A stretch of DNA of 64,000 bases from Streptomyces endophytica (GTDB taxonomy: Bacteria > Actinomycetota > Actinomycetes > Streptomycetales > Streptomycetaceae), in assembly GCF_026153355.1 (NCBI RefSeq), contig NZ_CP110636.1, positions 4,340,001 to 4,404,000 on the forward strand, read 5' to 3'. The notes beneath the pieces were generated by a model, which searched no databases, had not been told where the DNA came from, and saw nothing but the letters and a program-made list of their open reading frames with translations. A program made the translations under genes and the position numbers. Shown piece by piece: positions 16,259 to 23,978 of the stretch. Position 1 is the first letter of the stretch. Each line of letters begins with the position of its first letter.

Positions 16259-17625
16259 CCCCGACGGCACCGACCCCGCGCAAGCAGATCCGTCTCGCCG
16301 CCCACTTCCCCGGCGTCAACAACACCACCGTCTGGACCGTCCCGGGATCCGGCAGCCAGATCGACTTCGCCTCCTTCGAACACCTCGCCCGCACCGCCGA
16401 GCGCGGGCTGTTCGACTTCTTCTTCCTGGCCGAGGGGCTGCGGGTCCGCGAGCACAAGGGGCGGATCCACGATCTCGACGTGGTCGGCCGGCCCGAGTCG
16501 CTCACCGTGCTGAGCGCCCTCGCGGCGGTCACCGAGCACCTGGGACTCGCCGCCACCGTCAGCGCCACCTTCAACGAGCCGTACGAACTCGCCCGCCGGC
16601 TCGCCTCCCTCGACCACCTCAGCGGCGGCCGGGCGGCCTGGAACGTGGTCACCACCTCCGACGCCTTCACCGGGGAGAACTTCCGCCGCGGCGGCTACCT
16701 CGACCGCGCCGACAGGTACACCCGGGCGGCCGAATTCGTCGCCGTGGCACGGGAGTTGTGGGATTCCTGGCCGGACGGGGAAGCGCCCCGGCCGGTCGAC
16801 CACCGCGGGGAACACTTCACCGTCCGCGGCGAGTTCACCGTGCCGCGCAGCCCGCAGGGCCATCCCGTCATCATCCAGGCCGGGGACTCCGCCGAGGGCC
16901 GGGAGTTCGCCGCCGCCACCGCGGACGTCGTCTTCACCCGGCACAGCGGCCTCGAAGCCGGCCGGGCCTTCTACGCCGACGTCAAACGCCGGCTCGCGGC
17001 GTACGGCCGGCAGCCGGACCACCTCGCGATCATGCCGGGGGTCACCTTCGTCCTCGGCGACACCGCCGCCGAGGCCCAGGAGCGCGCCGCCGAGATCCGC
17101 CGGCAGCAGGTCTCCCCGCAGAACGCGCTGCTCGCGGCGGAACAGATCTGGGGCGTGGACCTCTCCGGGTACGACCCCGACGGCCCGCTGCCGGACGTCG
17201 ATCCGGACCCCGGCAGCGAGCTGGCCCAGGGCCGGGTCAGGATCGCCGACCCGAAGGCGATCGCCGACAAGTGGCGGGCGCTGTCCCGCGCCAAGGGGCT
17301 GTCCCTGCGCGAGACGGTGATCGAGACCACCGGCCGGCAGTCCTTCATCGGCACTCCGGAGGACGTCGCGGCGCAGATGGACGCCTTCGTGCAGACCGAC
17401 GCGGCCGACGGGTTCATCCTGGTGCCGCATCTGACGCCGGGCGGTCTCGACCCGTTCGTCGACCGGGTGGTACCCTCCTTCAGGAGCGCGGGGTCTTCCG
17501 CACGGAATACGCCGGCACGACGCTGCGCTCCCACCTGGGGCTGCCGTCGCAGCCCGGCCGCGCCGCAGGAAGGGGACCCACCGCATGAGCACCGACGCAC
17601 ACGAGGAGTGGCAGGCCTGGCGTGA
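16255..17625 (+). CDS. NtaA/SnaA/DszA-family flavin monooxygenase, C-terminus frameshifted as sequenced
   Basis: About 445 aa expected. Begins with RKQIRLAAHFPGVNNTTVW, followed by the family blocks FDFFFLAEGLR, LSGGRAAWNVVTTSDAF, AENFRRGGYLDRADRY-like and DHRGEHFTVRGEF. Near 17471-17475 the frame slips: as written it gives VVPSFRSAG and runs to 17625. With one extra C the text becomes VVPLLQERGVFRTEY...LRSHLGLP and stops at 17588, overlapping the DUF1684 start by ATGA like every other junction here. So the true end is 17588 and one base is missing. Related B. subtilis enzymes of this branch cleave C-S bonds of N-acetylated S-modified cysteines; that function here is inference. Confidence 0.85.
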   Translation: MTPTAPTPRKQIRLAAHFPGVNNTTVWTVPGSGSQIDFASFEHLARTAERGLFDFFFLAEGLRVREHKGRIHDLDVVGRPESLTVLSALAAVTEHLGLAATVSATFNEPYELARRLASLDHLSGGRAAWNVVTTSDAFTGENFRRGGYLDRADRYTRAAEFVAVARELWDSWPDGEAPRPVDHRGEHFTVRGEFTVPRSPQGHPVIIQAGDSAEGREFAAATADVVFTRHSGLEAGRAFYADVKRRLAAYGRQPDHLAIMPGVTFVLGDTAAEAQERAAEIRRQQVSPQNALLAAEQIWGVDLSGYDPDGPLPDVDPDPGSELAQGRVRIADPKAIADKWRALSRAKGLSLRETVIETTGRQSFIGTPEDVAAQMDAFVQTDAADGFILVPHLTPGGLDPFVDRVVPSFRSAGSSARNTPARRCAPTWGCRRSPAAPQEGDPPHEHRRTRGVAGLA

Positions 17626-18370
17626 GCGGCGCCGCGCCGCGCTCACCGGGCCGTACGGCCCGCTCGCCCTGGCCGGCACCCACTGGCCGGCGGACCACCC
17701 CGACGGCCGGATCGAGGGCCTGCCGGGCCACTGGACCGCGCAGGACGACGCGCTCGTGCTGCGGGCCGGGCCGGACGACGGCCTCGCCGTCGACGGTGAG
17801 CCGGCCGCCGGCGAGACCCGGCTCGGCCCGGACGCGGACCCCGGGGCGACGCGGGTGACGTGCGGCGAGCGGCACCTGCTGGTGCTGCGCCGGGACGGCC
17901 GGTGGGCGGTGCGCGACTTCGACCCGCGGTCCGAGGCCCGCCGGTCGTTCGCCGGGATCGACGTGTACGAGTACGACGAGCGCTGGGTGCGGCCGGGCCT
18001 CTTCCGGCCGTACGCGCAGGGCCGCACGATCCAGGTGCGCAACGCCGACGGGCAGCGGCGGGGCCTGGGACTGGCCGGGGAGCTCGCCTTCGGCCTCGAC
18101 GGGGACGAGCACACCCTGCAGGTCGCGGTCGAGGGCGACGGCTCGCTGTGGGCGGTGCTCGCCGACGCCACCAGCGGCACCGACAGCTACCGCTTCCGCT
18201 TCCTGCGCCCGCCCGCGCCGGCCGAGGACGGCACCGTCACGGTCGACCTCAACCGGATCGTGCTGCCGCCGTGCGCGCTCGCCGACCACTTCCTGTGCCC
18301 CTTCCCGCCGCCCGGCAACACCCTGCCGATCGCGCTGCGCGCGGGGGAGCGGAACCCCACCGTCCGCTGA
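17585..18370 (+). CDS. DUF1684 protein
   Basis: 261 aa, last gene of the plus arm. The C-terminal third carries the DUF1684 hallmark: DATSGTDSY, DLNRIVLPPCA, then CPFPPPGN and AGER at the end. The central part is beta-rich with no TM or signal peptide, so it is cytoplasmic. Function is not established. Repeated placement of this family beside luciferase-like monooxygenases suggests a role in handling their substrate or product. Stop at 18370 is followed by a strong hairpin that closes the operon. Confidence 0.85.
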   Translation: MSTDAHEEWQAWRERRRAALTGPYGPLALAGTHWPADHPDGRIEGLPGHWTAQDDALVLRAGPDDGLAVDGEPAAGETRLGPDADPGATRVTCGERHLLVLRRDGRWAVRDFDPRSEARRSFAGIDVYEYDERWVRPGLFRPYAQGRTIQVRNADGQRRGLGLAGELAFGLDGDEHTLQVAVEGDGSLWAVLADATSGTDSYRFRFLRPPAPAEDGTVTVDLNRIVLPPCALADHFLCPFPPPGNTLPIALRAGERNPTVR

Positions 18371-18400
18371 CCCCGTCCCCGCATCGACCGAGGGGCACCC

Positions 18401-18438
18401 CGCGCCCCGGCAGCCGTCAACTCCGCTGCCGGGGCGCG
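18401..18438. terminator. 13-bp hairpin ending the plus-arm operon
   Basis: cgcgccccggcag (18401-18413) pairs perfectly with ctgccggggcgcg (18426-18438), loop 12 nt, 30 nt after the DUF1684 stop. Confidence 0.7.
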
Positions 18439-18635
18439 GTGTTGACGCGTGTCGGCCGGGTTTCCGGCCGGAGACATGCGTGAAGCCCTCTTGCGCTTGA
18501 GGGGTGGCGCGCCGGAGACTCCCGCTCAGCGCTTGTCAGGGGCACGCAAAAACGAACGTGCGGATTCCGCGTGCCCTTCGGCTGCGCCTCACCGGGCTGC
18601 CCACCGGCGGCCCCCCGATCCCCTCGGAGGAATCA

Positions 18636-19544
18636 GTGAGGAACGAGCGCACCACCCCCCGCAGCGGCGTAGCGAGACGCACCCGGCTGATCGCCGTGGC
18701 GTCCGGACTGGTGGCCGTCGGAGCCATCGCCGTCCCGACCGCCAGCGCCCAGAACCCCGCCCCCGCCCAGACGTTCAGCGTGGCCCGGCTCGCCGCGGCC
18801 GGTGACGCGGTCCGCGCGGCGGACGTCGCCGGCACCGCCTGGCGGGTCGACCCCGCGACCCACACCCTGGTCGTCACCGCCGACCGCACCGTCTCCCAGG
18901 CGGAGATCGCGAAGATCCAGCGGGCCGCCGGCGCCAACGCCGGAGCGCTCCGCATCGACCGGACCGCCGGGACCTTCCGCAAGTTCATCGCCGGCGGCGA
19001 CGCCATCTACGCACCGAGCTGGCGCTGCTCGCTGGGCTTCAACGTCCGCAGTGGCAGCACCTACTACTTCCTGACGGCCGGTCACTGCACCGAGGGCAAG
19101 CCGCCGTGGTACACCAACTCCTCGGACACCACCAGCATCGGCCCGACGACCGGCACCAGCTTCCCCGGCAACGACTACGGCATCGTGAAGTACACCAACA
19201 CGTCCCTGTCGCACCCGGGCACCGTCGGTAGCCAGGACATCACCAGCGCCGGCACCCCGAGCGTCGGCCAGTCTGTCACCCGCCGCGGCTCCACCACCGG
19301 CATCCACAGCGGCAAGGTCACCGCCCTGAACGCCACCGTCAACTACGGCGGCGGCGACATCGTCTCCGGACTCATCCAGACCACCGTCTGCGCCGAACCC
19401 GGCGACAGCGGCGGCCCGCTCTACTCCGGGACCACGGCCCTGGGCCTGACCTCCGGCGGCAGCGGCGACTGCACGTCCGGTGGCACCACGTTCTTCCAGC
19501 CCGTCACCGAGGCGCTCAGCGCGTACGGCGTGAGCGTCTACTGA
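18636..19544 (+). CDS. sprB: Streptogrisin B-like secreted serine protease precursor
   Basis: 302 aa from GTG 18636 with ggagg 5 nt upstream. Signal peptide (RRTRLIAVASGLVAVGAI) ends near SAQN. A propeptide of about 75 residues follows, then the mature chymotrypsin-fold S1 domain beginning around FIAGGDAIYAP. Triad: His in LTAGHC, Asp in GNDYGIVKY, Ser in CAEPGDSGGPLY. From RCSLGFNVRSGSTYYF through TVNYGGGDIV to the C-terminal SAYGVSVY it matches my memory of Streptomyces griseus protease B very closely. Extracellular broad-specificity protease. The leader can fold: gggcacgc (18540-18547) pairs with gcgtgccc (18569-18576). A related protease and a protease inhibitor lie within 5 kb. Confidence 0.9.
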   Translation: MRNERTTPRSGVARRTRLIAVASGLVAVGAIAVPTASAQNPAPAQTFSVARLAAAGDAVRAADVAGTAWRVDPATHTLVVTADRTVSQAEIAKIQRAAGANAGALRIDRTAGTFRKFIAGGDAIYAPSWRCSLGFNVRSGSTYYFLTAGHCTEGKPPWYTNSSDTTSIGPTTGTSFPGNDYGIVKYTNTSLSHPGTVGSQDITSAGTPSVGQSVTRRGSTTGIHSGKVTALNATVNYGGGDIVSGLIQTTVCAEPGDSGGPLYSGTTALGLTSGGSGDCTSGGTTFFQPVTEALSAYGVSVY

Positions 19545-19554
19545 CCGGCTGACA

Positions 19555-19596
19555 CCGGCCGGGCCCCCGTCAGCCGGCGGACGGGGACCCGGCCGG
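19555..19596 (+). terminator. 17-bp hairpin after the SprB-like gene
   Basis: Arms 19555-19571 and 19580-19596 pair with a single mismatch and an 8-nt loop, 11 nt after the stop codon. Confidence 0.7.
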
Positions 19597-19694
19597 CACC
19601 GCCGCGCACGCGCCTCGACCGGCTTCCGGGCCGGGCATACCATGGAAAAGCAGCCCGAACACGGACGGTATACGGCACACCTCAGGGGGCCGTG

Positions 19695-20690
19695 ATGGTC
19701 GAAGAACTGGTGACGGCCGGAGTGGGACTGGCGTGCGCCGGCGCGGTGTATTTCATGGCGGCGGCACGGGTGGTCAGGCAGTACGAACGCGGTGTGGTGC
19801 TCCGGCTGGGCAAGCTGACCTCCGCGGTCCGGCAACCGGGCTTCACCATGATCATCCCGGGCATCGACCGGATGCGTAAGGTCAACATGCAGATCGTCAC
19901 GATGCCGGTGCCCGCCCAGGAAGGCATCACCCGCGACAACGTCACGGTCCGGGTCGACGCGGTGGTCTACTTCAAGGTCGTGGACGCCGCCGACGCGGTC
20001 ATCCGAGTCGAGGACTACCGCTTCGCGGTCTCCCAGATGGCCCAGACCTCCCTCCGGTCGATCATCGGCAAGAGCGAACTGGACGATCTGCTGTCGAACC
20101 GCGAGAAGCTCAACCAGGGCCTGGAGCTGATGATGGACAGCCCGGCCATCGGCTGGGGCGTGACCGTCGACCGGGTGGAGATCAAGGACGTCTCGCTACC
20201 GGAGACGATGAAGCGGTCGATGGCCCGCCAGGCGGAGGCCACCCGCGACCGGCGGGCCCGGGTGATCAACGCCGATGCCGAGCTGCAGGCGTCGAAGAAG
20301 CTGGCCGAGGCCGCGGCCGCGATGTCCGACCAGCCCGCCGCGCTGCAACTGCGGCTGCTGCAGACCGTGGTGGCGGTCGCCGCCGAGAAGAACTCCACCC
20401 TCGTCCTGCCGTTCCCCGTCGAGCTGCTGCGGTTCCTGGAGCGCTCCGGGCAGCAGGGCCAGGTCCCGGCCGGCCCGCCGGAGACCGCGGACGGGCGGGA
20501 GCGGCCGCGGCGCCCGGACGGCGCGACCGCCGTGGAGGAGCCGCTGCCGGGCGAAGAGCGGCTGGAAGTGCTCCCGAACGCCGAGCACCCGGCCGACCTG
20601 CCCGTCGACCTGCCCGTCGACCTGCCGACCGAGGTGTCCGCGGACCGGTCCGCCGACGTGCCGGTGGACCTCCCGGAAGACCTCCGCTGA
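19695..20690 (+). CDS. SPFH-domain (stomatin/slipin-like) membrane protein
   Basis: 331 aa. ATG 19695 preferred over GTG 19692 because aggggg is 5 nt before it. One N-terminal TM (about residues 7-25), then a slipin-type SPFH domain: YERGVVLRLGKL, PGFTMIIPGIDRM, MPVPAQEGITRDNV, SLRSIIGKSELDDLLSNRE. A helical segment follows. The C-terminal 80 residues are acidic and low-complexity with a repeating DLPVDLPVDLP unit. Slipins scaffold membrane microdomains and recruit proteases. No NfeD partner is adjacent, unlike many slipin operons. It lies between two secreted proteases but with its own terminators, so co-function is not shown. Confidence 0.88.
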   Translation: MVEELVTAGVGLACAGAVYFMAAARVVRQYERGVVLRLGKLTSAVRQPGFTMIIPGIDRMRKVNMQIVTMPVPAQEGITRDNVTVRVDAVVYFKVVDAADAVIRVEDYRFAVSQMAQTSLRSIIGKSELDDLLSNREKLNQGLELMMDSPAIGWGVTVDRVEIKDVSLPETMKRSMARQAEATRDRRARVINADAELQASKKLAEAAAAMSDQPAALQLRLLQTVVAVAAEKNSTLVLPFPVELLRFLERSGQQGQVPAGPPETADGRERPRRPDGATAVEEPLPGEERLEVLPNAEHPADLPVDLPVDLPTEVSADRSADVPVDLPEDLR

Positions 20691-20708
20691 GCCGGTCCGC
20701 CCGCCCCT

Positions 20709-20739
20709 GCCCCCGCCGTTCCCCGGCGGGGGCGTTTTT
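20709..20739 (+). terminator. Intrinsic terminator with T5 tail
   Basis: gcccccgccg / cggcgggggc (20709-20718 with 20724-20733) form a perfect 10-bp stem with a 5-nt loop, followed by gttttt. It ends the SPFH transcript 18 nt after its stop. Confidence 0.85.
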
Positions 20740-20871
20740 CGGCCGGAGCGGACCCTCACATACGGATCCGCCCGGGACCCCGCGCACCCCTCCTGATGTC
20801 CGCACTCAGGAGCGTGGTCCGCGGATATCGGTGTGACCGTGATGTGACGAAAGCGTGAACGGCCGTACGTG

Positions 20872-20917
20872 AGACCGGAACTCGGTCTTGTGCACGACTG
20901 AGACGGGTGGGAATACT
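20872..20917 (+). promoter_or_regulatory. Candidate promoter and inverted repeat upstream of the SprD-like gene
   Basis: ttgtgc (20888-20893), 18-nt spacer, aatact (20912-20917) is the best promoter-like pair in the 365-nt gap 20691-21055. An inverted repeat agaccg-gaact-cggtct (20872-20888) abuts the -35 and may be an operator. The leader would be about 135 nt. Confidence 0.4.
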
Positions 20918-21055
20918 CGGCTCCGCACGTTGGCATGAACGCGACTCCCCTGAGGTGCTGCGCCGCGGGGCGGCCCCCGTTCGTGCCGGACCTCACTCTC
21001 CGGGCCCGTGCGACTCCCCACAGTCCGGGCCCTTCCCCCCACGGGAGGCTCTGAG

Positions 21056-22129
21056 TTGAAGCACCGACGCATACCCAACAGGCGCGCCGTTCTGGCAGGT
21101 GCCGGAGCGCTCGCCCTCGCCGCCACCGCCACCGTCACCCTCGCCAACGCCCAGGCGTCCCCGGCCCCCACCGCCCCCTCGGTGGCCCGGCTGACCTCCA
21201 CCGCGGCCACCACCCTGGCGTCCCAGCTCAAGACCGGCACGGCCGGCGCGTACTACGACGCGCAGGCGAAGAAGCTGGTGGTCAACGTCGTCAGCGAGAC
21301 GGCGGCCAAGGCCGTCCGGGCCAAGGGCGCCGAGGCCAGACTCGTCAAGCACACCCTGGCCCAGCTCGACGGGGCCCGGCAGACGCTGAAGGCCAAGGCC
21401 ACCATCCCCGGCACGGCCTGGGGCGTCGACCCGCGCAGCAACAAGGTCGTGGTGACCGCCGACCGCACGGTCACCGGCAGCAAGCTGGACCGGCTCACCG
21501 AGGTCACCCGGAACCTCGGCGACAAGGTCGAACTCCGGCACAGCAAGGGGCAGTTCAAGCCCTTCATCGGTGGCGGTGACGCGATCTGGGGCAGCGGCGC
21601 CCGCTGCTCGCTCGGCTTCAACGTCGTCAAGGACGGCCAGCCCTACTTCCTCACGGCCGGCCACTGCGGCAACGCCGTCAAGAGCTGGTCGGACAAGCAG
21701 GGCGGCTCGGAGATCGCGACCACCGAGGACTCCAAGTTCCCCGGCGACGACTACTCCATCGCCAAGTACACCGGGAACACCGAGCACCCGAGCGAGGTCG
21801 ACCTCTACAACGGCAGCACCCAGAAGATCACCAAGGCCGCCGAGGCGACCGTCGGCGAGAAGGTCCAGCGCAGCGGCAGCACCACCCAGGTCCACGACGG
21901 CACCGTCAAGGCGCTGAACGCCAGCGTCAACTACCAGGAGGGCACGGTCGACGGGCTGATCCAGACCGATGTCTGCGCCGAGCCCGGTGACAGCGGCGGC
22001 GCCCTCTTCGACGGCGAGTCCGCGATCGGCCTCACCTCCGGCGGCAGCGGCGACTGCTCCGGCGGCGGCGAGACCTTCTTCCAGCCGGTCCCGGAGGCCC
22101 TGAAGGCCTACGGCGCACAGATCGGCTGA
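21056..22129 (+). CDS. sprD: Streptogrisin D-like secreted serine protease precursor
   Basis: 357 aa from TTG 21056, chosen because gggagg lies 7 nt upstream and the protein then opens with a Lys/Arg-rich signal peptide (MKHRRIPNRRAVL...). The propeptide is about 140 residues, longer than in the SprB-like neighbour. Triad: His in LTAGHC, Asp in GDDYSIAKY, Ser in CAEPGDSGGALF. Mature segments SWSDKQGGSEI, SEVDLYNGSTQ, STTQVHDG and the end EALKAYGAQIG agree with remembered S. griseus protease D. Secreted endopeptidase. The two protease genes are 1.5 kb apart and probably arose by duplication. Confidence 0.88.
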   Translation: MKHRRIPNRRAVLAGAGALALAATATVTLANAQASPAPTAPSVARLTSTAATTLASQLKTGTAGAYYDAQAKKLVVNVVSETAAKAVRAKGAEARLVKHTLAQLDGARQTLKAKATIPGTAWGVDPRSNKVVVTADRTVTGSKLDRLTEVTRNLGDKVELRHSKGQFKPFIGGGDAIWGSGARCSLGFNVVKDGQPYFLTAGHCGNAVKSWSDKQGGSEIATTEDSKFPGDDYSIAKYTGNTEHPSEVDLYNGSTQKITKAAEATVGEKVQRSGSTTQVHDGTVKALNASVNYQEGTVDGLIQTDVCAEPGDSGGALFDGESAIGLTSGGSGDCSGGGETFFQPVPEALKAYGAQIG

Positions 22130-22169
22130 CGGCGGCAGCGGTTCCAGGACCGCCCGGGCAGTTCCCGGG

Positions 22170-22207
22170 GCACCGGCCGCCGGACGCGTTCCGGGGCCGG
22201 TGCGCCG
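22170..22207. terminator. Imperfect GC hairpin between convergent genes
   Basis: gcaccggcc pairs with ggccggtgc around a short imperfect inner stem. It lies between the protease stop (22129) and the stop of the minus-strand phosphoesterase (22213), so it can terminate both. Confidence 0.55.
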
Positions 22208-22212
22208 CGGGG

Positions 22213-23019
22213 TCAGCCCGCCGCCCGCCCGTCGCCCGGCCCGAACGCGGCCAGTGCCTCCTCGGCCGAGACCCGGGCCCGTACGTACGTATCCGCCCAG
22301 TCGGCCGCCGACGGGAAGCCCGATTCCCGGGCGATCCGGGCGCAGGCCGCGTCGTAGTCGAAGGGAGTGTGCCGCAGGGTGACCGCGCCGCCGCCGGGCC
22401 CCAGCAGCGCCCAGTGCGCACCGGCCCTCCCGTACGGCATGCCGACGCTGCCGGGATTGACCACCAGCCGCCCGTGGGTGAGCCGGACGTACGGCATGTG
22501 GGTGTGCCCGCAGACCACGGTCCGTACCGCGTCGGGCAGCTCCGCCAGCACCTCGGCCCAGCGCTCCGGCCGCGAGTCGACGAGCACCATCTCCTCGTCG
22601 TCCCGGGGCGTGGCGTGGCAGAACAGGACCGGGCCGAGCCCGGCCACCTCCAGCGTGACGGAGGTGGGCAACGACCGGAGGAAATCCCGTTCCTCCGGGC
22701 CGAGTTGGCCGGCCGCCCAGGCGCTCACCGGGTCCGGCGGGCCCTCTTCCCCGCCCGCCGGATCCGCGGTCAGCTCCCGGTCGGCGTTGCCGCGGACCCA
22801 CACCGCGCGCTCCCCGAGGGAACGCAGCGCGGCGAGGGTCTCGCGGGGCTGCGGCCCGGCGAGCAGATCGCCGGTCAGCACGATCCGCCCGGCTGCGCGG
22901 ACGTCCGGCTCGGCGAGCACCGCCTCCAGGGCCGGCAGCACACCGTGGATGTCGGAGAGCACGGCGACCCCGGCCCGGCCCGAAGAGACCTGCGGGGAAG
23001 GGATGTTGATGTCGGTCAT
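22213..23019 (-). CDS. Metallophosphoesterase (YfcE/MJ0936-like)
   Basis: 268 aa, ATG. All calcineurin-type metal motifs are visible: SDIHG (about 22-26), GDLLAG, GNADRE, CHATPRDDEE, GHTHMPY and NPGSVG. The order and spacing fit the small YfcE-type phosphodiesterases, which use a di-metal centre to hydrolyse phosphodiesters. Cytoplasmic, no signal peptide. Physiological substrate unknown. Monocistronic and convergent with the SprD-like gene. Confidence 0.88.
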   Translation of the reverse strand: MTDINIPSPQVSSGRAGVAVLSDIHGVLPALEAVLAEPDVRAAGRIVLTGDLLAGPQPRETLAALRSLGERAVWVRGNADRELTADPAGGEEGPPDPVSAWAAGQLGPEERDFLRSLPTSVTLEVAGLGPVLFCHATPRDDEEMVLVDSRPERWAEVLAELPDAVRTVVCGHTHMPYVRLTHGRLVVNPGSVGMPYGRAGAHWALLGPGGGAVTLRHTPFDYDAACARIARESGFPSAADWADTYVRARVSAEEALAAFGPGDGRAAG

Positions 23020-23103
23020 GGGTCGAGCCTATGCACCGGCGGTCCCCGCGCGTGGCGGTCCCCGGGCACCACCCACCGGTGCCCGGGGACCTGGGTGCGG
23101 TGC

Positions 23104-23544
23104 TCAGAACTCGAAGACCGAGCTCAGGCCGGCGCGCATCACACAGGAGTTGGCGTAGGTGTAGGTGTACGACACCCGCTTGCCCTGCCACACGCCGTCG
23201 GCGGTGACGACGATCGGGGCCCACTCCTTGGTGCACAGCCGGTCCGACTTGGGGCTGGTGACGGTGTTGAAGTCACCGGCCGCGGCCCGGAGTTCGGCGC
23301 AGGCGGCCTTCGGCGCCGGGTGGCTGCCGGAGGCCACCGGCATACAGCTGAGCGACACCGCGCGCTGGACCGTGGCGGTCGCCCGGCTGTCGCCCTGGCC
23401 GACCGTCAGCACCAGTTCCGACGGCGCGTAGAGACCGCCGCTGCGCGCGGGCTGTGCTGGGGCGGCGACGGCTTGTGCGCTGGTGGCCAGCGTGCCGAGG
23501 ACCAGCGCCGTACCGAGCGCGATCGCCCCAGTGGTGTACCGCAT
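23104..23544 (-). CDS. Subtilisin inhibitor-like (SSI/SIL) secreted protease inhibitor, Lys at P1
   Basis: 146 aa from ATG 23544, with aaaggag about 10 nt upstream. Signal peptide ends near AVAAPAQPA. The mature domain carries the SSI signature (SLSCMPVASGSHPAP, CAELRAAAGDF, VVTADGVWQGKRVSY, SSVFEF) and four cysteines in the SSI arrangement. By alignment to SSI from memory (MCPMVYDP), the reactive loop here is LCTKEWAP, so P1 is Lys. That predicts inhibition of trypsin-like proteases as well as subtilisins. It lies about 1 kb beyond a streptogrisin gene on the opposite strand. SSI proteins are dimeric and act outside the cell to restrain the host's own proteases. Confidence 0.92.
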   Translation of the reverse strand: MRYTTGAIALGTALVLGTLATSAQAVAAPAQPARSGGLYAPSELVLTVGQGDSRATATVQRAVSLSCMPVASGSHPAPKAACAELRAAAGDFNTVTSPKSDRLCTKEWAPIVVTADGVWQGKRVSYTYTYANSCVMRAGLSSVFEF

Positions 23545-23978
23545 GACGAACACTCCTTTGCTCGAAGGTGCAGATACCGGACGGGAGTTTGGTCGAAACA
23601 CATCCCGAAAGCACCTTGAGCGGTCCTCCGCCGATCGCTTTGAGTCGTTGAGTGAAAGCTGAGAGTAATGGCGCGAACCTGACGGGAGGGGTTCGGGCTT
23701 GCGTGCGGGAAGCGGGGTGCGGCCAGCCGGGATGCCCCGTGCATCGTGCGGCGGGCAAGGGCCCCGATGACCGGGAGGGAAGCAATCCGGCCGCCGACCG
23801 GTCGTTCGGGAGGGTTTCGATCTCCGCCGAATGGCCGAAGAGGAGGGCCGGAGGCTGCCTCCGTACGGCCTCGGCCGCCGTTCGAGGTAACAGGCGGTCG
23901 GCGGCGGGCCGCCTTACCCGCCGCGTTTTCGTACGCAATCGGGGTGCGGGCGCTCTCGACCCCGGGGCGCGGGCTCCC
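23545..23978. other. 434-nt gene-free gap
   Basis: Holds the SSI leader and promoter on the minus strand near 23600-23680, the only AT-richer part; no clear -35/-10 pair was fixed. It also contains the hairpin listed separately at 23901-23929. No open frame with coding-type codon bias or conserved motif was recognised on either strand. Confidence 0.5.
23901..23929 (+). terminator. Orphan plus-strand intrinsic terminator
   Basis: gcggcggg (23901-23908), 8-nt loop, cccgccgc (23917-23924), then gtttt. The T-run polarity fits a plus-strand transcript, yet no plus-strand gene ends here; both neighbours are on the minus strand. It could still stop the TetR transcript ending at 23979. Confidence 0.45.
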
